Assembly (NCBI RefSeq): GCF_949628215.1
Contig: NC_134276.1
Coordinates: forward strand, 12,365,690 to 12,429,689
From: Phalacrocorax aristotelis
Lineage: Eukaryota; Chordata; Aves; Suliformes; Phalacrocoracidae
Direction of reading: 5' to 3'
Length of the DNA stretch: 64,000 nt
Shown here piece after piece: positions 50,394-62,745 of this stretch. Positions within the stretch are counted from its first letter, which is position 1. Every line of letters begins with the position of its first letter. Below the pieces are notes generated by a model. It saw only the letters and a program-made list of their open reading frames with translations. It was not told the DNA's origin and searched no databases. The translations under genes were made by a program, and so were the position numbers.

Positions 50394-51255
50394 ACACGCT
50401 GCCCGCGGCCACCTCAGCGACCCCGGGGCTGCCATTGCCCACACGCTGCCTGTGGCTACCTCAGTGACCCCGGGGCTGCCATTGCCCACGCGCTGCCTGT
50501 GGCTACCTCAGTGACCCCGGGGCTGCCATTGCCCACACGCTGCCTGTGGCTACCTCAGTGACCCCAGGGCTGCCATTGCCCACACGCTGCCTGTGGCTAC
50601 CTCAGTGACCCCGGGGCTGCCATTGCCCACACGCTGCTCGCGGCCACCTCAGCGACCCCGGGGCTGCCATTGCCCACACGCTGCCTGTGGCTACCTCAGC
50701 GACACGGGGCTGCCATTGCCCACACGCTGCCTGTGGCTACCTCAGTGACCCCGGGGCTGCCATTGCCCACACGCTGCCTGTGGCTACCTCAGTGACCCCG
50801 GGGCTGCCATTGACCACACGCTGCCTGTGGCTACCTCAGCGACCCCGGGGCTGCCCATTGACCACACGCTGCCTGTGGCTACCTCAGTGGCCCCGGGGCT
50901 GCCATTGCCCACACGCTGCCCGCGGCCACCTCAGCGACCCCGGGGCTGCCATTGCCCACACGCTGCCTGTGGCTACCTCAGTGGCCCCGGGGCTGCCATT
51001 GCCCACATGCTGCCTGTGGCCATCTCAGTGACCCCGAGGCTGCCATTGCCCACATGCTGCCTGTGGCCACCTCAGTGACCCTGAGGCTGTCATTGACCAC
51101 ACACTGCCTGTGGCCACCTCAGTGATCCTGGGACTGCCATTGCCCACATGCTGCCTGTGGCCACCTCAGTGACCCCGGGGCAGGGCGTTGCCCACATGCT
51201 GCCGTTGCCCACATGGTGGCCCGCAGTCCCCTCAGCGCCCCCAGGGCTGCCATCG
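50394..51255. repeat. 47-bp minisatellite upstream of FUT4 (~18 copies)
   Basis: Tandem array with consensus unit (in parts) GTGACCCCGGGGCTGCCATT / GCCCACACGCTGCCTGTGGC / TACCTCA, about 18 copies, directly upstream of the FUT4 coding region. Units come in a TpG-rich form (CTGTGGCTACCTCAGTG) and a CpG form (CCGCGGCCACCTCAGCG, at about 50401, 50636 and 50918). The last units decay into the FUT4 5' region. Open frames across the array are a by-product of the absence of stops. Confidence 0.95.
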
Positions 51256-51626
51256 CGGTACCTGCCACACGCAGGGGAGGGGACGAGGCCCCGGAGCCCC
51301 GCCGGACCCCTGAGGACCGCTCTCCCCCGCGGGCGACGGGCGGCGGTCCAGCGCGGGCGGGGCAGGGCGGCACCCAGAGGCGGGCCGCGGCGGTGGGCGG
51401 GAGGCGGCGGGGCTGCTGGCCGCTCGGGGAAGACGGGGGGTGGATGGCCGGGCGGGGCGGCGGTACAGGCACCGGCACCTCCCCGCCGCCGGGGCAGGGG
51501 GTGGGGGCTGAGAGGCGGCGGCGGCAGCAGCCCCAGCCCCAGCCCCAGCATGCGCCGGCTGGCCCCGGCCCTGCGGCTGCCCCGCGGCGGCCGCCGAGGG
51601 CAGAGCGGCGGCAGCGGGCGGCCTGG
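51213..51626 (+). other. FUT4: Possible N-terminal extension of FUT4 (long-form reading frame)
   Basis: In-frame, stop-free extension of the FUT4 frame from ATG 51213, 138 codons, rich in Arg, Gly and Pro. Human FUT4 also has an in-frame upstream start giving a longer isoform. The extension starts inside the last decayed units of the 47-bp array. High GC content makes open frames likely by chance. Confidence 0.4.
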
Positions 51627-52724
51627 ATGGAGCCGACCCCGCGCCGCTGCCCCGCGGGGCGGCTCGCCTGCCCGCGGCGGTGGCGCCGGCGGCTGCGCGG
51701 CCGGCGGTGGGCGCTGGCGGCCGGGCTGCTGGGCGCCGCCGCTGCCCTCGCCCTCTACGCCTGCTTGCCGGAGCCGGCGGCGGTCCCGCGGGCCGCGGCG
51801 CGGGGCCACGTCGGCGGCGAGGTGAACGTGCTGCTGTGGTGGGAGCCCTTCGGCCGCCCGCGGCGCATGGCCGACTGCCGGCGGCGCTACAACATCACGG
51901 GCTGCCGCCTCAGCGCCGACCGGAGCCGCTACGGCGAGGCGCAGGCGGTGCTCTTCCACCACCGCGATCTGGCGCTTCACGGCGCCGAGGGGCTGCCCCG
52001 CGGGCCCCCGCCGCGGCCCCCGCGGCAGCTCTGGGTGTGGATGAACTTCGAGTCGCCCTCGCACTCGCCCGGCCTGCGGGGACTGGCCGGCCTCTTTAAC
52101 TGGACCATGTCCTACCGGCGGGACTCGGACGTCTTCGTGCCCTACGGGTACCTTTACGCCCCGCCGGTGCCCCGGCCCTTCGTCCTGCCCCGCAAGACAC
52201 GGCTGGTGGCCTGGGTCATCAGCAACTGGAACGAGGAGCACGCCCGGGTGCGTTACTACCGCCAGCTGAAGGAGCACCTCGCCATTGACGTGTACGGGGC
52301 GCGTGGGCTGGCGCTGGCCGAGGGCAGCATGGTGGAGACCATCTCGGCCTACAAGTTCTACCTGGCCTTCGAGAACTCCCAGCACACCGACTACATCACT
52401 GAGAAACTCTGGAGAAACGCCTTCGCCGCCAGCACTGTGCCCGTCGTTCTCGGACCCCGCAGGGCTAACTACGAGCGCTTCATCCCCCCCGACTCCTTCA
52501 TCCATGTTGACGACTTCCCCAGCCCCCGTCTGCTGGCCACCTACCTAAAATTCCTCGATAAAAACAAACCCAATTACAGGAGGTATTTTGCCTGGAGGAA
52601 GAAGTATGAGGTCCACGTCACCTCTTTCTGGGACGAGCATTTCTGCAAGGTTTGCGAGGCCGTAAGGGCAGCTGGGAATCAAATCAAGACTGTACAAAAT
52701 CTGGCCAGCTGGTTTGAAAGCTGA
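51627..52724 (+). CDS. FUT4: FUT4, alpha-1,3-fucosyltransferase 4
   Basis: FUT4 transfers fucose from GDP-fucose to N-acetyllactosamine to make Lewis x (CD15) structures in the Golgi. The coding region is a single exon, as is usual for this family (GT10). From ATG 51627 it encodes 365 residues: a short basic cytosolic tail, one signal-anchor (about 28-46), the FLLWWEPF-type block (VNVLLWWEPFG), N-glycosylation sequons at N89 and N158, the WVWMNFESPSHSPGL acceptor-binding block, the SDVFVPYGYL block, and the GDP-fucose region with VAWVISNWNEEHARVRYY, FYLAFENSQHTDYITEKLW (from about 244) and VVLGPRRANYERFIPP, ending NLASWFES. Human FUT4 short form has 405 residues; the acidic spacer found in human before the WVWMNFESP block is missing. 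An in-frame ATG at 51213 would add 138 residues, comparable to the human long form. Synteny separates it from FUT9 and other paralogs. Confidence 0.95.
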   Translation: MEPTPRRCPAGRLACPRRWRRRLRGRRWALAAGLLGAAAALALYACLPEPAAVPRAAARGHVGGEVNVLLWWEPFGRPRRMADCRRRYNITGCRLSADRSRYGEAQAVLFHHRDLALHGAEGLPRGPPPRPPRQLWVWMNFESPSHSPGLRGLAGLFNWTMSYRRDSDVFVPYGYLYAPPVPRPFVLPRKTRLVAWVISNWNEEHARVRYYRQLKEHLAIDVYGARGLALAEGSMVETISAYKFYLAFENSQHTDYITEKLWRNAFAASTVPVVLGPRRANYERFIPPDSFIHVDDFPSPRLLATYLKFLDKNKPNYRRYFAWRKKYEVHVTSFWDEHFCKVCEAVRAAGNQIKTVQNLASWFES

Positions 52725-53960
52725 TGTTCCTGGCAGGTGAGGTGTACCTAGCCAGCCTGTGCCAGCGGTGGACTGTGTGAAGGCATGGGGAAGGATGGGT
52801 GTCACAGAGATTGTTAGCCAAGGTAGCATGCAGAAGGCTGTCATCAGTGAGAGGAGCATACAGGTACAGGTAAACAAGCTGTGAAAAGCCTACAAAAGGA
52901 AGATTTTTATTTAAGTGCAAAATTTTGAAAGTACAAAGAAGCATCAGGCAAGATGATTCTCGAAGAGCAAAGTTAAATTTCCAGAAGTCGAACGGATCTG
53001 AAACCTTTACAGTTGTGCACAGCTCAACATAAATAACCGATGCCAAGATCTTCAGCGGTACAGCTGAAACCAATTTTGTCAGCTATGACAGCTTCCTGGA
53101 CCATGAAACTTTCTTCGGCTTACAGGGGATACGTGATCATTGCTGGCTTTCTGTACTCCAAAGACAAAAGTGAATGTTTTTAACAGTGATTATTATGGGT
53201 GTGAAAGCTATTTGCAGACAAATTCTGAGCTGCAATTGTTGAACGTAAGAATGTAATGATACAGTAGCACTTTTTAGCAATGTTCAAAATGGCAGCAGCC
53301 AACTAATAATGCTTTTAGCCAAATCAGTTTAGGAAAAAGTGTGTGGAGGGGACTGGATCTGAGTGGAACAAATGGCTCAGATGATCTAGAGTATTTCTTC
53401 CACTGCCTACTGAAACCACAGGCACATTTATCCTGTGTGAAAGTGGAGAACTTTAAGTACAGGAAAAGGCAGGCTGTGGGAAAAAAGTTGGAATATTTCC
53501 ACCCTTCCTTTATTCAGGAATTAGAAAATGTTTACAAGAATCTGCATGTTTTTCCCTGCAAAATTACTGACATTAAGGAAAAAGCAGGGAAAGGCTCAGA
53601 ACTGCAGGGTTTCTATTACTATATTGAATATGTATACAGAAAGACTAACTTATTTCTCTAGTATCTTTAGACAGTCTTCTGGTGTAGTGATTGTTTTGGT
53701 TTTTAAAAATTCTGCCGGGTGACAGACTACTCAGAATCCTGCTTTGTTTTTTGTAAAATAATAAATACAAAAAAAAACCCCAAAACTCAAGTCCCAAATC
53801 ACTACCTTTCAAAAAGAAAATTACTGTAGAGAATAAGATCTAGACTGTTGATAAAATACAGATTGTGTGAGGAAAGAATATGAAAAGGGAAAGTTTTACT
53901 GTTTTTTTTTTCCTTTTGTTTTGAGGGTTTTTTCCAGCTCAGCTTTTTAATCAATAAATG
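52725..53960 (+). other. FUT4: FUT4 3' UTR (probable)
   Basis: Region after the FUT4 stop without introns or other genes. AATAAA hexamers at 53760-53765 and 53953-53958 are candidate ends of the transcript. Confidence 0.5.
53760..53765 (+). terminator. FUT4: Candidate FUT4 poly(A) signal
   Basis: AATAAA about 1.0 kb past the stop codon; the hexamer at 53953-53958 is an alternative. Confidence 0.4.
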
Positions 53961-56900
53961 GGTTCCTAAGATAAAACTTGCTTCTCTCAGTGACTACCCC
54001 AAAGATTTACGGTATTTATTCCCTTTCGGTCATATTAAGGTTAGAAAAGGATTAGATTTGACTTGAGCAGTAAGGATGTCAGGTAGGTGCTTTTAAGATT
54101 TATGACCTGGCACCCTGCTGTAATTTATTTTAAATTAGATGTTCCCCATGATTAGGTAAGCATGGAATCAAGGATTATTGAAAAAAATCTGATAATAAAT
54201 AAATTCATTAATAATTTGCACAGATTTACCAGATTGGATCTTGCTGGCTCCCATGTTAATTCACTTCTGCTTTTGTGCAAGGAAGGATGGCCGAAAGTAC
54301 TTCATGAACCTTTCTGTTGTTCATGCCAGAGTTGCTGTAGAAGTTTTATTGGCAAAGCAGAGAAGACAGTCAACGCAATGAGGAGTGTAGTAGGGATGGT
54401 CCCTAACGCTACGTTTTCACCTGAACAGGTCTTCAGTGATTGTTCAAAGCAAAAGCATGTTCTTCATGACATACTCATCTGTTTCTCTACTAGTGGTTAC
54501 TACTTCCAGAAAATTGGTTTTGACAATTCTAAAAATTTAAGTATAGCATTAACAGTAATAGCGAAGTGTCAGGATGATAGAATCTGTCTCCCTTTGAATT
54601 ATCCTTTTTTTTCTGTTCAGTTTTTATCGCAGTTCACATAAATATATACAAAAACCTGATCTTAAAAGTGAACTAATATTGAAGATTGCACTACATTTTA
54701 TCAATCTGCTGAAACTAGTCACTTTTTTTTTAAGTCTTAAATTTATTAGCATTTTCTGAAAGTTGCCAGGCACAGTTCTTCCCTGTAATCATTAGTAATG
54801 CCACAGGCAGAAGATCAGGCTACAGGAGCATGAGAATTTCCAAAGATCACAACTGGTACTTTTTTCTCAGCCTCTCTAAGAAAAGCAGTTGAAATCTTTT
54901 ATGAACTAGAGTTTTGTAAAGTTCAGAAAAGAGCTATGCAATAATTAAAGCATCATGTTTGAATAAGATGTTCACAGCTGTGCTGTATTTGTAAGTTACA
55001 CGTTGAGTATATTCAAGAATTGCGTAATGAAAACTGCAGTCTTGTAATAATTATTGCAGAGCTCTTGCTTTGGGATAAAACAAGCTTTTTCTAGTTTCAT
55101 AGTTCTTACGTTAGTGTTGCACACTTTCCCCTTTAGATTAGGGAGGAAATTAAGCCCTGGCCTACAGCTGCTGAAGTCAGTAATACAGCATCTCTATAAA
55201 TCTAGTTAGTGTTTTGGCTCGTCCGCTCCACACGCTAACAGTTAGTGTTCCTGTTACAAGCTAAGGCCTGGCTTTTGTAATTCACTTAGTAGAGCCCAAG
55301 TTCAATGGTGAATAAAAAGTTTGAGCAAATTGGATTGTAGATGAGGTAGCAGACTCCACAAGATATTGCAGGTGATGTATATAATCAATCTGTAAAAATG
55401 AAGCAAATGTATTTTCTATTTTAAGTAGAAAAAACTTTTTGAATATGTTTGATAAAGTGTTTTATTCCATCCCTTAAAATATTGGGGTGGAGGGAGAGAA
55501 AGGAAAATAATATTCTTCCGGTTTCTATAAGAAGAAGAAATAATAGTACTTTCTGATTATGGTATAAATGCAATAGAGAATTATGTGATCCTTTAAGTTA
55601 CATATTGTATCTCAGGGAATTTTATACTGTAAAGTCTCTTAATCTTCATAGAATGAAGTAACTTTGTATTAATTATTTAAATTGACACTCAATAAAACTA
55701 AAGAATGGAAGTAGCACAAAATGACCCTCTTCTTTATTTCATCTTCTTTCTGTGTTATGGAAGCTGTAGAAGACTGCTTTTTAAAGAGAATTAATTTCTT
55801 TCCATGTTTGTTTAATCAATATAAGTGGCTGATTGTTCTCAAAGTAGTCAGACCATCTGAGGTTAGGAATGAAACCTGGTTTGCCAGGACAAAAATATTT
55901 TCATAGGAGAGGATGTGCTGAGTTATTTTCTGCATGAAAAGGAGCATTTATTGAAGTTGGATGCCTGCTGGAAAAACGCAATTTCAAACAAAACCAAAAA
56001 CCAAACTTTTTCTTGACCTACAGAGAATTCGAATGTGGTTGGATTTTTTTCCCCCTTAACTTTCAAAATGAAATTGAGATTGTATTTATGTAGATATTCA
56101 GCACGTAGTGCTGCAGCTGCCTTTCTAGCTGCAGCTTTTTTCATCCTTGTTCATCGTTGTCTTCAACTAGTAACGAAAGACGAAGGGCCCAAAGCTCTCT
56201 CCCTAAGCTTTTGTTAACAGTGATTGTAGCAAGGTGATTGCTTACCTCTCTCTTTACTCATCTTCTGCGTGCTTGGTACATAATACTGAGAATTTTCAGC
56301 ACTTCGGAAGCTTCAGCCCAGCCAGGATGGGGGAAGTCCTACAGTCCTCATTTCCACCCCCTCTCAGGTGACTGATGTTGTATCACCATCACATTTAACT
56401 TTTGTAAGTAGAGCTTAAACTGACTGCTTGTTTACTCGTGCCCGAGGTGCGGAAACTTCTTTTTACTGGTGGAAATATTTTTCTGCCAAACATTGTACCA
56501 TTTGTTCAACCTTGTTTGGTGACTCTTAAGAAGTGAGTTATGCCTGATTAAACTCACTTTTACAGCTCTCTATCCAACACTCATATAAATGGTATTTGTT
56601 TTAAGAGTGCAAACAGCCCCCTGTAGGAAACATAGAGCTGGCTCAATCTAAAATCTGTTAATGAAGACAAAATGTCTTAACATGGATTTAAGTGGTACTT
56701 AACTAAAGATAAATCAGGATCTGAGTATAAAAGCCTATTTCTAATCAGTAAGAAAAGACATTATTTGCATAACTTGGGTATCACTTGTAACCAGCTCAGT
56801 TTAACAATTATGACCTATATAATTTTGTATTTTCTTCTGTATGGTCTGTTTAAAAACAACACTTGAGGCCAGAGTATCTATGTCTACTCTATGTTCTGAA

Positions 56901-59900
56901 GATGTTTTGCTTTATGATCTTGAGCTAAATACTTAAGCCTAAATTTGTCACAGTAGTGGCTATTCCTGAGAGTTTCACCCCAAAGAATATCTGAGAGGAG
57001 TAAGACAAAGCCTGTTTTTCAGGAGTGCTTTGATTGCTTCAGGGATTTGGCACCACCAGCGGTAAGGTACTCAGCATGTTTAGGAAGAAGCATCCTGAAG
57101 CTACAAGACCCTTTCAATTTGAAAATTTTCTCTCAAGGAGCAAATACTTCTCTGAAGCTCTTCAATTATTTTAGGTCATTGGAATTATAATTGCATGGGT
57201 TTACATTTTGCAAACACTTAAAATTGGGCTTTATTTCAGTAACGCTCAATATCTAAATAATACTATTCTAAAAACTATCAAAAGATGGTCCAAAATTTGA
57301 AACTTATATTTCTGTCTATTTATTAAACAATCTTTTGAAGTTAGTCAGCCTACGGGTTGGTTGTATGCATTATGAAAGACAATTCTGCATTTGCATTCCC
57401 AAATTTGCCACTGGTGTAAAAGACGCTCTAGGTATTTGGGATGATGGGAAGCTCCGTCCAGGAAGAAACAGAGCACTAGCAATGTCCAAACTGTGGCGTA
57501 CTATGGCTCTGAGATCCTGTTCACAAGAGTGCCTATGACTGGAAATGGGAAATCAACTTGTCTATGAGCAGAAGGCAGACAGATGATTGCAAATAGAAAG
57601 TGTAGATTATCAGATTGTGAATATATTTTGGAGCATTAATAATGCTGCCAAATAACTTTGTGCAGTGTTAAGGATGATTGATTTATTTGAAGCAAGCACA
57701 ACAGAATGGCATGAAATAGAGCAAAATAATTGTCCTAAAGGCAAAGTTGGATTTAAAATGGAAAAAATTTATAGAAATTTAAAAAAACCCCACAACCCAA
57801 ACTTGCAATTGCAGGAAGGCATGGATATATATTTTAAATTCTTAATGGTGAACAAAGAGAATTTTCTTGGAAATTAGGACCCTAGCCCCAATTAAAAACA
57901 GAGAACACAGGTTCAGCGTCATGCTTGTGTTCACGCTTACATCTGTTTCTGAATAGGAATGGCCTCCTGAGATTGAGGCAGAGCTCTGAACATTTTTATT
58001 TCCCTTCCAGTCCCAAACCTACATTTTGCTTGGCTTAATGCTAGTTTCTCTTCTCTGTTGTTCTGCGTTGCTCCTCAAATGTGTACAGGCCTGTGGCTCT
58101 CATGGCTTCTCGCTTTGGAGAGAAGAGCTTCTGACTTTGGAGAAGCAGAGCTGAGGAAAGAATTTAATATATGGATGTTTGCTGAGAATTTTGGTCAGGT
58201 TTTGCAGTAGTCCTACTGAATGGAAGTGAATGGAAGTAAGCAGTAGAGGTTGAAGGTAAAAAAAGAGAAGCATGTTTTATGGTACAATTTTGTCCGAGAC
58301 CACAGCATGGAATGAAACATCTCATCAGATTTTAAGGCTGAGACTTTATGCTGTGAGTTTTCTATTTGTTGGTGAAGATTATTTTATCAGGTACCCCTGA
58401 AGACTCCCACTCCTGTATTATTTCAGAATCATAGAATCATAGAGATGGACTATGAAGACTTCATTCAGTATGTCTGTGCTGTGAAGAAGTGAGTTAGGTT
58501 AATTAAAGGAGAATTTGTACTGAGTTCGGGCTCTGATAAAGCACCATCAGGCATATTACTGAAAAAACACAGGTTCAGCACCCTGTCCATTACAGTAACT
58601 GTGGTGAAGAGTGTTTTCTGCACTGAATCTTTGGAGAAAAGCTAGAGCCTGCATGATGCCGAATTACTCTTCCTGGTAATTCAGAGTGGCATTTTATTCC
58701 ATGGTACTACCATGATGTCAAACCTAGATCTTATCCTTAAATACAGATATTAAATGTATTCTACCATTTTACCAAAGTACTTTAAAATAATAACAAGAAT
58801 TTAAAAATATATTTCACTGTGCCACTGGGAAAAGGAAGTTGGTTGTGGATCAATAGCACTGAGCTAATACCCAGCAAGTTTTTGCTGTAGAAGTTTCCGC
58901 TGTAGTTATGGATAAGTTATTTGAACATATAAAAGCTGGTCTGAAGCACTGGGTCCCATCTTCTGCAGAATTCACTTTAGGTCCTCTGGGACCAATCCTC
59001 ACGTTTGCAGGAGCACATTTGATTTCCAGAGGTACTCCAGGCATACACAGCCGCAGTCCGCTGGTCGCATCCTGGGCTTTGCTTGTTTCTTCCTCTACCC
59101 CTCTATGACAAAAAGAGGAGAACAAGGCTACCGCCAGCTCCTCTGTCTCTTCTCTTGCAATCTTCTGTCCCTTTTCCATCCTCATTCCGGTCGATGCCCT
59201 TAGTGCTGGAGAGCAGTGAAGATGTAAACATCTACGAGAGCCAGCGTGCCTGTGAGCTCAAGGGAGAGCTTGAGTGTGCAGCAGGTTAATGAAGGGGAAG
59301 AGAAAGATCTCTCTCCTAATCACCTTTCCCAACATACAACCTTCTTAAACCTTTGGAAGAAAGATGACTGGAGGCAAGGGGAGGCAGAGGCTGGTTTCAG
59401 TCTTTTTTCACACCTGGGCAATTGCTAGTTTACCTGGGATCATTGTAGGAGAGGAGAAAAAAATGTGTCCCCTCTCCTGCCCTTTTCCCTCTTGTAAACT
59501 GAGGTTGCCTCTGGTGAAACACAGCTGCCCTGTGGAATATGAGCCTTCCAAAATGTCACAGAAGGCAGCGATCCAACTAAAACTGTGGCTACTTGTCAGA
59601 AGGTAAGGAAGGTGCTTATGGGTCCACTTAACTTCAGTAGGAATTTTGACACTGCTGTCACTGGAACCAGGATTTCACTCAGCTTGTATCTGCCCTTAGT
59701 AGTGGATAAAATCAATCATTAAAAATAAAGTTTTATCCACAAAGTAAAGAGTGAGCATTCTGTTGAGTTCTTGACAAGTTATGAAGATAATTTAATCCCA
59801 CAAGCTATGACTGTTTTCTTTATTTTTGGCATCAGCAGTGAATATTCAGTTTTCAGTCAAAAACCCATTATATCTTGTAAAACCTGCTAGAGGGAGAGGA

Positions 59901-62718
59901 CTAGGGTGCCCGTGCTCAGCACAGGAAGGTGCTGCATACCAGCAGCAAAAGAAAGGAGACAATCGACATCAATAAAACCAGAAAAGGAAAGGTTAGCCAG
60001 GGAAGGGATGGCAACTGAAATGTTCACTTGGAGAGCCCCAATTAATTTGAAGAAGACACAGAGTCTGTCTTGTTTCTTTTGTTTTATTTCCATATTAACT
60101 TTAAAGGGTAAGACACTTCCTGGAACTTCATTGACTCTAGCAGTCCTTTGTGAATAACTTCTCCCGTAGGAGGTATCTTTCTTCTGTGGAGTTGATGAAT
60201 AATTAGAAATATGAGGTCAAGCTCTCAACTGATGGAAACCACCATGCCCACCTTTACCTCCTGAGGTGCTTCAATTCATTCTTGGAATATTCTGTACCAA
60301 ATACTTATGTCTTTAGAAAGCCACATTAAAGTAAGAACTTTAGGTTTATAGAACATATCATTCCTTTGGGTTTGGTGTTTAGTTTTCCCTTCAGATTCTT
60401 TGCCTGAAGCTGTATTGTAGCTTGTCATTACAGTTTAGGGATTTCTGTTTCTACTAATTAGAAAGTTATTAAAGTCAGGATTAATCTACAGGAGCTGGTG
60501 ATCTCTTAGTAAACAATTTTTTTCCTGTGCCTACTGATACAGAGAAGGGGAAATGTGACCTCCTGGCCAGAGTCAAGGAGTGAGGAAGACCCATGTCCTT
60601 ATTATAGCTCTGCTTCATGGTGTGCTGCAGATCACTGAGAAGCAATAGTGGGATATCATCAGGAGTGGCCCAAAGTCCAATGCACACCCCAAAAATGCTG
60701 TCTTCCTACCCCATTCAAATTGCTGACAAATTCTGCCCAGCCCTTGCAGCACTGTTGTACAGGGCTTAAGAGATGTACCCTGTGCCTGCTTTCTACTGGG
60801 TGGCAGCACTGGAGCAGGTGGGACAGAGTGATGGGAGGATTCTGGTCCATGTTTCTGTCCACACAGTTCATGGGCAGATGCTAAAGCTTGGAGCATCCTC
60901 TGTCCCTTCTGGACCACTGGCTTAGGTCATTCTGGAGCAGCCCCCAAAGGTACCATCACTGCAGGTGGTATAAATGAGTGGCAAATCTGGGTTTGACTCC
61001 ACGTGTGAGATGGAGAAGATAAACAAATGTCACCAAAGAGGTTGATTTTTTTAAGTTTCTGAAGTACTTTGAACCCCATTGCCTAAAGAATTTGAGGAAT
61101 GCAAGGAACTTCACAATAAAACACGCAAAGAGACCCTTTTGGTCACAGGCATGGACTTTTCCTTAGCCTCAGAATGTTCCCATGCCTAAAACCTGCAGAA
61201 ATAAGCTGGAAAAGCCCGATAAGCTTTTTCTCGTGTGTGGCAGCTCCAAGAGAGCAGGGCAAAGGAAGCACATCACCAAAGCAGTAAAAAAAAAAGAAGC
61301 AGCCTGTTAGATAAAAAGTTTGCAGGAGGCTGACTATCAGCCCTGGTGACTTGACCAGGGCAGGGGCTGGGGAGAGGGTTCCTTTTTAATCTCACATCTG
61401 GGAGTAGTTTTACCCTGAGCAAACAAGTGAGACAGATGGTCCGCTTAGCCTCTCAGTTGAGTATCATCAGTAGGACCATCAGGGTACTGAACAAGTTAAA
61501 GTTAATCTCCAGCGTTTCAGGAGAAAGATGAATCTTATTCCTGCCTTTCGTAGCTGCCTGAGGCACAGAGGCATAGGCCACTTTCCTTGCACTGGTTACT
61601 GACTTGTGATGTATTGTAGGAAAAATCCTCTTTCCAACATTGCCTCAAGGGCTGAAGTGATTTTAACCAACCTTTTTGTATAGCCAGTGTTCTTACAACT
61701 CTACAGGCTCTCAACAGCTGTCTAGCCTCTCCAGCTGGCTAAGCTATGAACTCTTTGAACAGAGCCTGCTGGCTGTGGGACAGCTAGATATCCTGTTTAG
61801 GTACTTGGATGGACTTTTACAATTTTAAATGTTTTCTCTGTTCCTATTGCTCTAGTGATTGATGTGTCTCCCTGTGCACTTATCTCTTACATTTCTGCCG
61901 TGAGCCATCTCCTGCATCTTGCTCTCATTTCCCTCTTAATGGACTGCTCTCTGGCTCAGGGCTCAGCCTCTTGGGCAGGTTAGTCTGGTCTGGCAGGTTG
62001 TGATACTCAATGGAAAAGTAGTATCATTAAACAACAGGTACATATGTGATGTTCTTTTTTGGTAGCCTTTTGGGATTGTGGATAGCCAGGCCTGGAAGTT
62101 ACCAAGTGGCTGAGAAGAGAGTGAGATGAAGAACCGAATGATGTATCGCCTTGCTTTCACCGAAGTAATCACACCCAAAGGAGAGAAGAGCTTCTAGGGG
62201 CAAGTGTCCCTAAATGGCAAATTGAAGAAACTCTCCATATTTGCACTGTAATGTTCCCCATGACAGTATCAGGAATGAGGATGGGGAAATCTCCATTTCT
62301 TTTTTCTGAACACCTGTTTCTCCACAAATTTAGGTTCAATCCTCAACTGCCTCAGAGCACTCATTGTGACCTTCTTCACATGACTTGTTCACCTGCTTGA
62401 TCCTGCTTAACTGCAAGAAGATCTGGACTGTTATAACCTGCCCTTGAGGCCATCCCCTTTCCTCTAGCAGATGTGCCAGGCCCGGAGATGGCAGCAAGCT
62501 CTGTGCTGGGAGTTCTGATGGCTCAGATCCCATGCTCGCATCTGCCTAGAAGGAGCAGAGATAGACCTGACCGTACAGTTCAGCTCTGAGAGATGCCTGT
62601 TCCTCCCAGGTGTCCCTATGCCCCCGCATCTTGTAGCTTGTCTAAATACCTGAGCAGTGTTACTTGTGGGTACACTGCCTCGGCACAGACAGCAAGTGAG
62701 CACAATGGCAGATCATAT
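53961..62718. other. Downstream of FUT4, no recognised gene
   Basis: 8.8 kb in which I recognise no coding exon. A 159-codon open frame at 54162-54641 has no recognisable domain. In particular I see no Argonaute/PIWI-like exon, although PIWIL4 follows FUT4 in human. Only a short CR1-like tail near 58424 was noted. Confidence 0.4.
58424..58446 (-). mobile_element. Short CR1-like 3' tail
   Basis: AGAATCATAGAATCATAGAG resembles the inverted ATTCTATG tail repeats of CR1. The rest of an element is not recognisable, so this may be a tiny remnant or chance. Confidence 0.35.
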
Positions 62719-62745
62719 GGTGGGAGTAACTATGGCTCTCTTAAG
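62719..62745 (+). other. 28S rDNA-like flank upstream of the R2 insertion site
   Basis: 27 bases, GGTGGGAGTAACTATGGCTC and TCTTAAG, match the vertebrate 28S rRNA sequence just upstream of the R2 target (GGCGGGAGTAACTATGACTC and TCTTAAG) with two differences. After TTAAG the 28S sequence (GTAGCCAAATG) is not present; the R2 5' region follows instead. Weak similarity to 28S may extend upstream. Confidence 0.85.

Noticed and set aside
50687-51078. Repeat-encoded open frames in the 47-bp array
   Set aside because: They are translations of the minisatellite in shifting phases, not a gene.
50394-51255. CRISPR-like regular repeats
   Set aside because: Units are contiguous with no unique spacers, in a vertebrate genome; this is a minisatellite, as is the 17-bp array at 15161-15588.
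51090-52505. 471-codon minus-strand open frame opposite FUT4
   Set aside because: It mirrors the GC-rich FUT4 coding region and the 47-bp array; low stop frequency at high GC explains it, and no family is recognised.
53341-53661. 106-codon frame after FUT4
   Set aside because: It begins with GTG, lies in the probable FUT4 3' UTR and shows no family resemblance.
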